Shown here: positions 22,685 to 30,866 of the stretch, piece by piece
How positions within the stretch are numbered: the first letter of the stretch is position 1
Layout: each line of letters starts with the position of its first letter
The notes under the pieces: generated by a model
Told to the model about the DNA's origin: nothing
Database searches by the model: none
Seen by the model: only the letters and a program-made list of their open reading frames with translations
Made by a program: the position numbers and the translations under genes
Assembly: GCA_002348465.1 (NCBI GenBank)
Contig: DEBI01000020.1
Coordinates: 1-40,691 of the forward strand
DNA: 40,691 bases
Direction: 5' to 3'
Source: Gemmatimonadales bacterium UBA2960
GTDB taxonomy: Bacteria; Gemmatimonadota; Gemmatimonadetes; Longimicrobiales; Gaopeijiaceae

Positions 22685-23781
22685 CACTCGTCACCCGTGT
22701 CCGAGCTTACGGGATCTTCTTCCTGGTCGGCGGCGGAATCTGCCTGATCCTCGCTCCCCTGATCTTCCAGCAAGCCCAAAGCTACCCGCAACTGTGAATC
22801 TATCTCTCTGGCGATATCCGGATTTTCTACGAGAAAATGCTTGGAATTTTCTTTACCCTGCCCTAGTCGCAGATCCCCATAAGAGAACCATGCTCCAGAC
22901 TTCTGTACGATATCGTGCTCCACGCCAAGATCCACCAGCAACGCGTTGTGACTCACACCCTCATTGTACTGTATATCAAATTCAGCCTGCCTGAATGGAG
23001 GTGCGCACTTGTTTTTCACCACTTTAACGCGAGTCCGATTTCCAATCACATCCTGCCCATCCTTGATCGCTCCGATGCGCCGGATATCAAGGCGAACCGA
23101 AGCGTAAAACTTTAAAGCGCGTCCACCTGATGTTGTTTCAGGGCTTCCAAACATCACACCGACTTTCTCTCTGATTTGGTTCGTAAAGATCACCGAAGTG
23201 TGAGAGCGATTTACGGCACCCGTCAGCTTTCGAAGTGCTTGGCTCATAAGCCGAGCTTGGAGCCCAACGTGGGTGTCGCCCATCTCTCCTTCGATCTCCG
23301 CGCGAGGCACGAGAGCCGCGACCGAATCGATGACGACGACGTCGATAGCATTACTTCGGATCAGCACCTCTGCTATCTCAAGCGCCTGTTCACCTGTATC
23401 AGGTTGCGATACAAGTAGATTGTCGACATCAACTCCGAGTTTACGTGCATAACCAACATCGAGTGCATGCTCTGCGTCGATGAACGCCGCGATGCCTCCT
23501 AATTTTTGCGCACTCGCAATCACCTGAAGACAGATCGTAGTTTTACCGGACGATTCTGGACCGTAGATCTCACTGATCCTACCGCGGGGCATCCCACCTA
23601 TCCCGATAGCAGCGTCTAGATTGATGGCGCCCGTTGGGATAGCCTCGATGGCGGCCGGGCCACCATCCTCCCCCATTCGCATGATCGCACCCTTTCCAAA
23701 AGAGCGCTCAATCTGGGTAAGCGCGGTATCTAGCGCTTTTTCTTTATTGTCTGACTTTCTCTCAGTCGCCGCGCCTGCCAT
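22684..23781 (-). CDS. recA: Recombinase A
   Basis: RecA forms filaments on single-stranded DNA and drives homologous recombination and the SOS response. All hallmarks are present: GKGAIMRMG, Walker A GPESSGKTT (74-82), VVVIDSVAALVPRAEIEGEM (Walker B), the L2 loop FTNQIREKVGVMFGSPETTS, and the conserved GGRALKFYASVRLDIRR. The last 30 residues are acidic, as usual. Length is 365 aa. The start is well defined by GGAGG four bases before the ATG at 23781. Neither the Proteobacterial nor the Gram-positive LexA box pattern is visible in the 244 bases upstream, so SOS control by a known box cannot be shown. Confidence 0.98.
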   Translation of the reverse strand: MAGAATERKSDNKEKALDTALTQIERSFGKGAIMRMGEDGGPAAIEAIPTGAINLDAAIGIGGMPRGRISEIYGPESSGKTTICLQVIASAQKLGGIAAFIDAEHALDVGYARKLGVDVDNLLVSQPDTGEQALEIAEVLIRSNAIDVVVIDSVAALVPRAEIEGEMGDTHVGLQARLMSQALRKLTGAVNRSHTSVIFTNQIREKVGVMFGSPETTSGGRALKFYASVRLDIRRIGAIKDGQDVIGNRTRVKVVKNKCAPPFRQAEFDIQYNEGVSHNALLVDLGVEHDIVQKSGAWFSYGDLRLGQGKENSKHFLVENPDIAREIDSQLRVALGLLEDQGSEDQADSAADQEEDPVSSDTGDE

Positions 23782-24025
23782 CTAGCCTCCGTCGCTTGGC
23801 CGCCTCAATTCGGGCAATGGACTCGAAAATACCGCAACCGAAGATAAAGCGAAAGTCCTTAAAACATTCACTCCTTTAAGCAGCAACCTATACCTAGGTC
23901 TTTTGTCCGGAAATGCCGCACCGGAAAAGGTGAAGTGAAGTGATCACACGTTCCGGCACGAATCGGCTAAAAGGAGTTGGCAAGCTAACGCAGAGACTTT
24001 CTGCCTCAAGGAAGACTGAGATGGG

Positions 24026-25471
24026 CTAGCCTGGCAGGTCTCGCTCGTAACGTTGCCAGACCCCCGGATAGATAGGAATAAAAATCACGTCCAGTGGTCG
24101 CTGAGCACTGACCACCGCAAACACGGGCACCCCTTGGAACACACCTACCCTAAGAATCTGATCGCAATCGATCGGGAATGTATCATCGGATTTCTGAAAG
24201 TCTCCTCCCTCGAAAACGATCACCTCGTCATCAAGATACCAGAACGAAGAACCAGCATAGCTCCCAGCGAAGGTCATTGCAGGTCTTAATGAACCAACCG
24301 GAACCGGTGGTATCCCAACGAGCGTATCTCCTGCTGCGTCAACTTGGATGGACACGTTTTGACCGGTTGCAAGACATATTTGGACTGACTCTCCTGACTC
24401 AACTGCCAATCCCGACTCCGAAGCACCTAGAATGATCGTGTCCGGCGGCGGTGCTGGAATATAAATCGTGTCCGGCTCGCTTCGATTCATCATTCGAGGA
24501 CGACAACGAAAACCTGACTCTCTAGGACAGAGCACCGCAGAAAGCGTCAAGCCTAGCTTCGGCCTGTGATACTCGGAGAATTGCCCATCAGTGGGCCAAG
24601 GATGGTTGAGCGCAAGCCCTTGAACTCCTACTCGGATACCGTTCAGGTCGATTTGTGCACCCACGTTCACATCGAACCCGTTGTGCTCCGCGATCACAAT
24701 CAGCTTCGACCGCTTTCCAGTCGACACATGGAGGCTGGTACCTGCGAACCAACCGTTGTTCGTCACAGGAGCATAAAATTCGAGGCCACTTCCACCGGAA
24801 AACATCCCTCCGCCATACCCGAGTGAAAAGGTCATGTCGTTTTTGGGAAGAAACCCGCCCTCGTACCCACGCAGGTAGGCGGTCGCCACACCATAAAGGC
24901 TCAAGTTAGTCTCAAGCCCACGCTCTTCACTGTAGCTCTTCCGCAACCTCTCATCCGGGAAGCCAAGCCTTCCTGGTGCATACTTCACATCCCGTCCGTA
25001 AGAGGGGTTAGAGAAAGACGGAGACGTCAGGTACCGACCTCCAACCGCAAAGCCTAGCCCTTGGTCTACCGGTTCCCACAATCGGAGTCGACCGAACACA
25101 CCCCATAGATCCCCCCCTTTGGATTCATCGTTCAGCGACTGAACAGTCACACCCGCCTCGGCCCGGTCGAAGATCCCCACGGATGCAGAAAAATCTTTGA
25201 AGAACTCGTTACTGGAAGGCCCAAACCCCGAAGGACGACCCGAATCATCGATCTCAATTCGGCGCCCTATTGAGGACCAGAAACCAGAGTAGGTAGTAGC
25301 TAAATTCAGGTGCGGGAGAACATTGGATACAGGGATGTCTAACAACCCCGAACCATAGCGCTGCGTGCTCGGCATGCTCGGCGTCTGGGCTACGACCACC
25401 GAAAACACTGACACGAAAAGAACAGAAAGGGCCGACAGAGTTCTTCCAATCACAGAAGGAAACCCCGGCAC
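24026..25471 (-). CDS. Secreted/outer-membrane protein: barrel-like N-half, Pro-rich linker, beta C-half
   Basis: An unrecognised 481-aa protein. Residues 1-29 form a signal peptide (long hydrophobic core LSVLFVSVFSVVVA, then QTPS). Residues about 40-315 have repeated short amphipathic segments with many Gly, Tyr, Phe and Trp (GFAVGGRYLTSP, MTFSLGYGGGMFSG), as in outer-membrane beta-barrels of the kind called hypothetical in related genomes. Two cysteines (LCPRESGFRC) precede a proline-rich linker IYIPAPPPDTI at about 336-348. The C-half (350-475) is a separate, probably periplasmic or surface, beta domain containing VQICLATGQ. It starts 8 bases after the ccmD-like gene, so it is transcribed with the cytochrome c maturation genes. 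A direct role in that pathway is not shown. Homologues should be checked for a heme or metal function. Confidence 0.75.
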   Translation of the reverse strand: MPGFPSVIGRTLSALSVLFVSVFSVVVAQTPSMPSTQRYGSGLLDIPVSNVLPHLNLATTYSGFWSSIGRRIEIDDSGRPSGFGPSSNEFFKDFSASVGIFDRAEAGVTVQSLNDESKGGDLWGVFGRLRLWEPVDQGLGFAVGGRYLTSPSFSNPSYGRDVKYAPGRLGFPDERLRKSYSEERGLETNLSLYGVATAYLRGYEGGFLPKNDMTFSLGYGGGMFSGGSGLEFYAPVTNNGWFAGTSLHVSTGKRSKLIVIAEHNGFDVNVGAQIDLNGIRVGVQGLALNHPWPTDGQFSEYHRPKLGLTLSAVLCPRESGFRCRPRMMNRSEPDTIYIPAPPPDTIILGASESGLAVESGESVQICLATGQNVSIQVDAAGDTLVGIPPVPVGSLRPAMTFAGSYAGSSFWYLDDEVIVFEGGDFQKSDDTFPIDCDQILRVGVFQGVPVFAVVSAQRPLDVIFIPIYPGVWQRYERDLPG

Positions 25472-25479
25472 ACTAAGGA

Positions 25480-25728
25480 TTATTCGACACTACGGTCTTC
25501 AATCGCACGTAATCTCCGAGCAATTGATATGACCCATCCACCGATCACCACGATTACCAGAGCATAGGCCGCAAAAACGTGCCAGTACGGCCGAAGGTTC
25601 TGCTCGGCAAGCCGGCTCGCTTGAGGCGGTACTCCAGCCGCCTCCTGAGCGAGAGTCACAGCCGCCGTTACGGCGAGTCCGGCGAGCGAGAGCATAAGCG
25701 AGCGAGGTACGATGTTCTTCATCATCAT
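25480..25728 (-). CDS. ccmD: CcmD-like small membrane protein with N-terminal signal-like segment
   Basis: CcmD is a small membrane protein that helps release holo-CcmE from the CcmABC heme export complex. The second half fits: NLRPYWHVFAAYALVIVVIG followed by GWVISIARRLRAIE, one helix with a basic end. Unlike short Proteobacterial CcmD (about 50-70 aa), it starts with an added hydrophobic stretch (SLMLSLAGLAVTAAVTLAQE) that looks like a cleavable signal peptide. The ATG at 25728 (three Met codons in a row) is 8 bases after the ccmC stop. An in-frame extension up to 25884 would run through ccmC and is rejected. It lies directly after ccmC, the expected place. Confidence 0.8.
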   Translation of the reverse strand: MMMKNIVPRSLMLSLAGLAVTAAVTLAQEAAGVPPQASRLAEQNLRPYWHVFAAYALVIVVIGGWVISIARRLRAIEDRSVE

Positions 25729-25735
25729 ATTGTTG

Positions 25736-26428
25736 TCAGGCGGCAGACCGCGCGCGGAGATCAGCTTCCGCCCGAAGTGCCTCGACCGCATAGCGGAAGA
25801 GAAAGAGTCCAAAGAAGAGTAGTGAAAAGACAAGGACACCGAACAAGAGGGTCGCCAGCATGTCCCCGGGTAGGGTAGGACCATCAGGTTTAGCTACGAC
25901 TGGCTCAGGGTGTAAGGAGCGAAACCACACGACACTGAGATGAATGAAAGGGATGTCCAAAGCACCTATGATCGCGACCACTGCAGCAAAACGCTTACCC
26001 TTATCGGGGTCCTCCGTTGAGTTTCGAACCATGATATAACCAACAAAGATAAACCACAGCAGCAGTGTCAGCGTCAGTCGAGGTTCCCAGGTCCAATATG
26101 TACCCCACGCAATCTTACCCCACAGTGGTCCAGTGGTCAGCACGAGCGTCGCAAAGACTAGCCCTCCCTCTATAGCGCAGAGAGCCGCTCGATCGAGGCG
26201 ATCATCTCGCAACCAAAGGTACATCCCACTAGCTAGAGCGGCGAAGCCAATCGCCAAAAAGCTCGTCCAAGCCGCCGGCACATGGACATAGAAAATTCGC
26301 TGGATGACTCCCTGGTTGACCTCTGTGGAAACCCAGAAAAAACACATCCAGTACAGGGCGATGAGCCCGGCGAGGCCTAGGACCGTTAGCACGACCCCTC
26401 CTCTTCTCATTCCCGCTGTCGTCATCAA
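25736..26428 (-). CDS. ccmC: Heme export permease CcmC
   Basis: CcmC loads heme onto CcmE at the periplasmic face, with ABC transporter parts CcmA and CcmB. It is a 230-aa six-helix protein of the heme-handling family with the WWD motif present as WGTYWTWEPRLTLTLLLW (near residue 110). Conserved histidines flank it: FYVHVPAAW near residue 48 and IPFIHLSVVWFRSLHP near 175. Start 26428 overlaps the ccmB stop by 4 bases (ATGA). Because CcmC and the CcsA family share these motifs, the ccmABC context settles the name. Confidence 0.95.
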   Translation of the reverse strand: MMTTAGMRRGGVVLTVLGLAGLIALYWMCFFWVSTEVNQGVIQRIFYVHVPAAWTSFLAIGFAALASGMYLWLRDDRLDRAALCAIEGGLVFATLVLTTGPLWGKIAWGTYWTWEPRLTLTLLLWFIFVGYIMVRNSTEDPDKGKRFAAVVAIIGALDIPFIHLSVVWFRSLHPEPVVAKPDGPTLPGDMLATLLFGVLVFSLLFFGLFLFRYAVEALRAEADLRARSAA

Positions 26429-27105
26429 TCCTCCACTACATAACGGAACAATACCGCCCCCGCCGCAACTGCGGCCAGCGCGAACGCACCCAGCATCCTG
26501 ACATTCCCCTCTACTTCGGTGAAAGGCCTTCCGCTTAAGAGTGGCATCATAGCCCCCACACCATAGATCACCATCGGCACCATCAAAGGAAAGACCAGCA
26601 CCGGGAGAAGGGTCTCCCTCAAGTGGGTCCCTTCAGCGACTGCAGCGAACAGGGTCCCGACAGCTACAAATCCTAATGAACCAATTCCAAGCACGAACAC
26701 TACCCAACTGAGGTTCCGACCGAGATCTATCCCAAAAAATAGACCAAAGACGCCAAGGACCAGAAGAGATACCACAAACAACAGCACGAAATTGGCAATG
26801 AGCTTCCCAATAAATATCGCATCCTTAGGAGCTGGAGACATGAGTATACCCTGCAATGCACCGTCTTGAGACTCTAGGTGGAACGTCCGACCGACCCCCA
26901 GAAGACCCCCGAAGATGAGGGTCATCCAGATGAGTCCTGTTGCAACTTCGTTGGGCCGAACCGTAGTCGTATCAATTGAAAAATTGAACAAAACCCCAGT
27001 GAGGACCGCGAACGCACACATCGCGCCGACTCTCTCTCTCGACCGGATCTCGAGTACCAAGTCCTTCCGAAGAATTGCCCAGACTTGCGTCAGGTAGGTA
27101 CTCAC
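26425..27105 (-). CDS. ccmB: Heme exporter membrane subunit CcmB
   Basis: The transmembrane subunit of the CcmAB ABC transporter, which uses ATP to free holo-CcmE from CcmC. Six hydrophobic helices lie in 226 aa. The family opening is clear: AILRKDLVLEIRSRERVGAM (about 10-29), and later GRTFHLESQDGALQGILMSP and, in the second half, LPVLVFPLMVPMVIYGV. Overlaps of 4 bases with ccmA upstream and ccmC downstream show translational coupling. Confidence 0.94.
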   Translation of the reverse strand: MSTYLTQVWAILRKDLVLEIRSRERVGAMCAFAVLTGVLFNFSIDTTTVRPNEVATGLIWMTLIFGGLLGVGRTFHLESQDGALQGILMSPAPKDAIFIGKLIANFVLLFVVSLLVLGVFGLFFGIDLGRNLSWVVFVLGIGSLGFVAVGTLFAAVAEGTHLRETLLPVLVFPLMVPMVIYGVGAMMPLLSGRPFTEVEGNVRMLGAFALAAVAAGAVLFRYVVED

Positions 27106-27833
27106 ACCCGACCTTCCACGACACGATGGTAGCGGCTCTCAAAGTCTTCCCATCCAGCACCCTTGAGACTCCCCTCCCAGTGAAAACGGCCGGCCACTTG
27201 GATCGCGATTCTTGTCGCCATCTCCAGCCCTTCACGCAGGTTATGCGTCACCATAACCACCGTGCGCCGTCCGTCCTTTAATTCCTCTAGGACGTCCCGG
27301 AGCACTAGGGATGCAGCCGGATCTAAGCCAGAGTAGGGTTCATCCAGAAGAACGACATCCGGATCGTGCAAAAGAGCCCGAGCTAGAGACGCTCGCTGTC
27401 GCATACCATGTGACAACTTTCGCACTTCAGAGCGGGCCCTTTCACTCAAACCCACCCGCCTTAGCCTAGAGGCAATCCTATCTTCAAGATCGGTGACACC
27501 GAAGAGCTTTCCGTAAAAGTGCAGATTCTCCTCGACAGTCATTCGGTCGTAAAGGAAACCCTGATGAGAGAGCATCCCAATTCGGTGGCGCCATTCCTGT
27601 CGACCGAAGTCCAATTGCTCCCCACAAACGCTCACCGAGCCTGTCGTGGGGCGCATCGCTCCAGACAGCATACTCAATAGAGTGGACTTTCCAGCTCCGT
27701 TGGGGCCGACAATGGTCAGGAATTCACCTTCCGACATAGACAAATCAAGATCATCGACCGCAACAACCGACCCGTAATTCCGATGGAGACCTTTCGCTTC
27801 AAGTACCAAACGCCCAGAAGACACGCCTATCAC
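27102..27833 (-). CDS. ccmA: Heme exporter ATP-binding protein CcmA
   Basis: ABC-type ATPase partner of CcmB. Walker A IVGPNGAGKSTLLS (about 37-50), the Q-loop near GMLSHQGFLYD, signature LSHGMRQRASLARAL, Walker B DVVLLDEPYSGLD and the H-loop VMVTHNL are all intact, so it should be an active ATPase. Length is 243 aa, longer than the 205-aa Proteobacterial CcmA because of about 30 residues after the ABC domain (VAGRFHWEGSLKGAGWEDFE). Its start overlaps the zinc-ribbon gene by 4 bases and its stop overlaps ccmB by 4. Many ABC ATPases look alike; the neighbours give the assignment. Confidence 0.93.
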   Translation of the reverse strand: MIGVSSGRLVLEAKGLHRNYGSVVAVDDLDLSMSEGEFLTIVGPNGAGKSTLLSMLSGAMRPTTGSVSVCGEQLDFGRQEWRHRIGMLSHQGFLYDRMTVEENLHFYGKLFGVTDLEDRIASRLRRVGLSERARSEVRKLSHGMRQRASLARALLHDPDVVLLDEPYSGLDPAASLVLRDVLEELKDGRRTVVMVTHNLREGLEMATRIAIQVAGRFHWEGSLKGAGWEDFESRYHRVVEGRV

Positions 27834-28264
27834 CCTGAGACTGGGTCAGCCAGAGCGAGCCCACATGCCGAGCAGAACAGGCTCTCCTTATCATTCGTAT
27901 ACAAACAGGAAGGACACGTGACACCTTCACCGAACCCTTCACGAAGCTTTATGATTTCGGCTTCCAACCTTTTTTCGTCGATGTTACCGCCGGCCTTCGA
28001 AGCTTCATCGGCCTCAAGGGCATCGAGGGCCTCTGCGGTCAGTTCACTCTTCAGTGAGTGATAGTCCCGATGATCAAGCTTGCCTGCCAAGAAATCATAC
28101 TCGACGTCGCGAAGTGCAAGAAGCGCAACCCGTTTCCTAGCCTCAGTCTCAGTCATCTCATCGTCAGCCCGCTCGAGAGATGCATGTATACCGTTCACAA
28201 CTGGCTGCAACATGAAGAGGACCACTGCAGCTGCGACTAGCGTAACTCCAAGATATAGGGTCAT
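27830..28264 (-). CDS. CcmI-like membrane protein with C-terminal zinc ribbon
   Basis: A 144-aa protein. Residues 1-22 are one membrane helix (LGVTLVAAAVVLFMLQPV). Residues about 35-112 are helical and charged, with ALRDVEYDFLAGKLDHRDYH, the pattern found after the membrane helix of CcmI-type proteins (EL..DL..GKI...DY). Residues 117-138 contain two CxxC knuckles (CPSC and CSAC), a zinc ribbon. It sits between ccmF and ccmA. In the classical pathway CcmI chaperones apocytochrome with a TPR domain; that domain is missing. A role in the same system is inferred from position. The zinc ribbon is not the LRCxxC redox motif of CcmH. Confidence 0.8.
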   Translation of the reverse strand: MTLYLGVTLVAAAVVLFMLQPVVNGIHASLERADDEMTETEARKRVALLALRDVEYDFLAGKLDHRDYHSLKSELTAEALDALEADEASKAGGNIDEKRLEAEIIKLREGFGEGVTCPSCLYTNDKESLFCSACGLALADPVSG

Positions 28265-28283
28265 CGCAGAGCGCCTCCCGAAC

Positions 28284-30344
28284 TCAGTGAGCCGCCGCGG
28301 TCGCGAGCCCCGGTTTCTCTTCCGCCTTCTCGCGGGCCAGTCGAGCTCTGTCTATGCTAGGCCACAGTGCGATGACCGTCCCAAGCGCGATGAAAAGGCA
28401 ACCTATCCAGATCCAGCTCACCAGGGGTTTGATAAGTACCTGTAGGTCAATCCCTTGGGCCCCGGGATCGTTACTCAACGCTCCGCCAGTGTCATTCATA
28501 GCCGAGAGAATCAGGTACAGATCCTCTGACACGATCGATCGAATACCGACTTCCGTCATCGGCTGTGTGTCACGGTTCGTGTATTGCCTCTTCTCCGTAG
28601 TAAGAATTCCCTTGGGCGTGCCATCTTGGCTCACGGACACTGTCGCTATGGCTTGCCACAGCAGGTTGCGCTCTCCTCTTCCAATCGACATCGAGAGGCC
28701 TTCGTAAGTCAGATCGTATACGTGACCGAACGGTGATGCTACTGAAACGACATCACCCGGTTGCACGTTGAATCTCGTGTCTTGGTTATAACCCGCACCG
28801 GCGAACCCTATGCACATGAGCACGAACCCAACGTGCACAGTGTAACCACCCCAGCGACGGCGGTTTCGGGTGACCAGATGGAAAAACGCCAGGAGGTACC
28901 CCTCCCCCTCGATTCGGGCACGGGCACGCGTGCCCTTCCAAAATTCGGTTACGATCACTGTAAGTACGAATGCGGATATACTCCACGTCACCAGTGGGAG
29001 TTCGTGCCGAGCCCCAAGCGCAAATAGCGCGATTCCTGTGACTACGCCAACTGCAATTGGAATCGTGAAATTTTTCTGGAGATTCCGTTTACTTGCCCGG
29101 CGCCACGCGATTACCGGACCTATTCCCACAAGAGTCAGCAACACAAGACCAATCGGGAAGTTCACCCTCTCGAAGAAAGGAGGCCCGACCGAAATCTCCT
29201 GACCCGTGAAACCTTCAGAGATGAGGGGAAACATCGTTCCCCACATTACGGAAAAAGCTGCGCCGAGCAGTAAAAGGTTATTAAATAAGAATGCTGACTC
29301 GCGTGAAAGGAATGACTCAATCTGATTCTCAGATCGAAGTCGAGGCAGTCGGTAAATGATCAGAACAACCGACGCAGCCAAGACCGTTCCCATGAAGCCC
29401 AAGAATATGTAGGCGATCTTGAGTTCCTGAGCGAAAGAGTGCACGGACTCAATGAGGCCCGATCGTGTGAGGAAAGTCGCGAAAATAGTGAGCAGGAAAG
29501 TCAGGAGCACCAGTGACATGTTCCATACCTTCAGCATTCCACGGTTTTCCTGAATCTGGACCGAGTGCAGGAAGGCGGTTGCCGTCAGCCACGGCAAGAG
29601 CGACGCGTTTTCTACCGGATCCCAAAACCAATAGCCGCCCCATCCCAACTCCTCGTAAGCCCAGCGCATTCCAAAAACGATGCCGACAGAAAGAAACAGC
29701 CAACTCGTTAGGATCCAGCGGCGAGTCAACTGAATCCAGCGTGCGTCTAACCGCCCGTTCAGAAGCGCTGCCACAGCAAAAGCAAAGGGAATCGTAAAGG
29801 CTGTGAAACCTAGATATAGAGTCGGCGGGTGAATCGTCATCCAGTAATTCTGGAGCTGTGGATTTAGTCCCCGACCGTCCGCAGGCGTAAAAGCCAGCCT
29901 CTCGAAAGGATTCACGTCGGCAAACAGAAGAACAACGATGAAAAAGAGTAAGATCGTCTGCAGTACGCCGGTAACGTACGGCATGAATTCGCGGTGCTTC
30001 TTTCTGTTGGTCACTACTGTGATCACCGCGAACAAGGCTAGCAGAAGGGCCCAGAAGAGAAGAGAACCTCGCTGGCCAGCCCAAAGGCCGGTGACCTTAT
30101 AGAAGAGTTCTAGATTCGCATTCGAATAATTCGCAACGTACCAGTACTCGAAGCGATCGCCCAAAAAAGCCGCGCCGACTCCGAGCGATGCTACCAGAAG
30201 AAGGCCGAAAACTATATAAATGCTTCGCTCCGCACTCAAAACGAGATCGCCCCGCAGAGTGCGGCCACCCGCGTAGCCTAGAACCATACCCCAAGCCGCG
30301 ACGGGCAGGGAGGCCCAGAGAGCGAACTCCCCCAGGATGGTCAC
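28284..30344 (-). CDS. ccmF: Heme lyase CcmF (cytochrome c synthetase subunit)
   Basis: CcmF takes heme from CcmE and attaches it to the CxxCH motif of apocytochromes c in the periplasm. The 686-aa protein has about 15 membrane helices. The WWD domain is clear (WGGYWFWDPVENASLLPWL, near residue 235), and conserved histidines occur at MTIHPPTLYLGF and near SVHSFAQ. LWAGQRGSLLFWALLL, YKVTGLWAGQ and the PLVSWIWIGCLFIALGT end match CcmF/NrfE. The last periplasmic loop (about 520-640) includes GDVVSVASPFGHVYDLTYEG. Its start overlaps the ccmE stop by 4 bases. The zinc-ribbon gene follows after 19 bases. Confidence 0.96.
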   Translation of the reverse strand: MTILGEFALWASLPVAAWGMVLGYAGGRTLRGDLVLSAERSIYIVFGLLLVASLGVGAAFLGDRFEYWYVANYSNANLELFYKVTGLWAGQRGSLLFWALLLALFAVITVVTNRKKHREFMPYVTGVLQTILLFFIVVLLFADVNPFERLAFTPADGRGLNPQLQNYWMTIHPPTLYLGFTAFTIPFAFAVAALLNGRLDARWIQLTRRWILTSWLFLSVGIVFGMRWAYEELGWGGYWFWDPVENASLLPWLTATAFLHSVQIQENRGMLKVWNMSLVLLTFLLTIFATFLTRSGLIESVHSFAQELKIAYIFLGFMGTVLAASVVLIIYRLPRLRSENQIESFLSRESAFLFNNLLLLGAAFSVMWGTMFPLISEGFTGQEISVGPPFFERVNFPIGLVLLTLVGIGPVIAWRRASKRNLQKNFTIPIAVGVVTGIALFALGARHELPLVTWSISAFVLTVIVTEFWKGTRARARIEGEGYLLAFFHLVTRNRRRWGGYTVHVGFVLMCIGFAGAGYNQDTRFNVQPGDVVSVASPFGHVYDLTYEGLSMSIGRGERNLLWQAIATVSVSQDGTPKGILTTEKRQYTNRDTQPMTEVGIRSIVSEDLYLILSAMNDTGGALSNDPGAQGIDLQVLIKPLVSWIWIGCLFIALGTVIALWPSIDRARLAREKAEEKPGLATAAAH

Positions 30345-30793
30345 TGACTGGTTCCTGCAAGCTCCTCGGGTGAGGCCTCGTAACGACTACCGCACTTGGT
30401 CAGGAGGACGTTCGCTTCAAAAACTCCGTCGCTCCGCAGCCTTCCCTCGAGCACTACTTCACTTTCATCCGTGAAGGTGTCAGGAAGAGCGTCCCGGTAT
30501 TCAACCACAAAGGTTGATGCCTCGTCAACAAGATCGCGAACCGTAAATACGTGGAGAAGCTCCCCCTCAACACGGCTGTAGGTGCCAGGTATTACCATAC
30601 CTCCGACCTTGACGCCAACTTCATGGAACGTCGGATCCTCTCCAACTTTCTCGATCAACTCTACCGGCGTCATATAGTAGACCATGGTCTCGCTGACGCC
30701 AGTCCATATCAGGTAGGTCACTACGGTAGCGACTCCCACTAAGCCCACCATGAACCGCCCATTCTTTTTCATACGATCCTCTGAGTCTAGCAT
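30341..30793 (-). CDS. ccmE: Heme chaperone CcmE, Cys-type (CxxxY)
   Basis: CcmE is a membrane-anchored periplasmic protein that carries heme covalently from CcmC to CcmF. One N-terminal helix (about 15-32) is followed by an OB-fold beta barrel (VGGMVIPGTYSR, FVVEYRDALPD, then VVLEGRLRSDGVFEANVLLT). The heme site reads TKCGSRYE: C134 replaces the classical His of HxxxY, with Y138 kept. This CxxxY form is known from archaea and some sulfate reducers (System I*), whose operons often lack CcmH. No CcmH gene is present here, in agreement. Length is 150 aa. It opens the ccm operon, 73 bases after glpK. Confidence 0.95.
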   Translation of the reverse strand: MLDSEDRMKKNGRFMVGLVGVATVVTYLIWTGVSETMVYYMTPVELIEKVGEDPTFHEVGVKVGGMVIPGTYSRVEGELLHVFTVRDLVDEASTFVVEYRDALPDTFTDESEVVLEGRLRSDGVFEANVLLTKCGSRYEASPEELAGTSQ

Positions 30794-30866
30794 TCGGAAC
30801 GTGCCCTAAATCTAGCCTGCCCCCCTCATTTCCGAAAAGTCCGGAAAGCATCCTACTTCCAGCGAG

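Noticed and set aside
23906..23925. TCCGG...CCGGA repeat upstream of recA as an SOS operator
   Set aside because: Does not match known LexA boxes, and CCGG is self-complementary, so the dyad is easily formed by chance.
25729..25884. In-frame N-terminal extension of the ccmD-like gene
   Set aside because: It would run entirely inside ccmC in another frame and has no membrane-protein logic; the triple ATG just after the ccmC stop is the natural start.
30829..30847. Hairpin TTTCCG/CGGAAA between glpK and ccmE
   Set aside because: Short AT-containing stem without a T-run; too weak to call a terminator.
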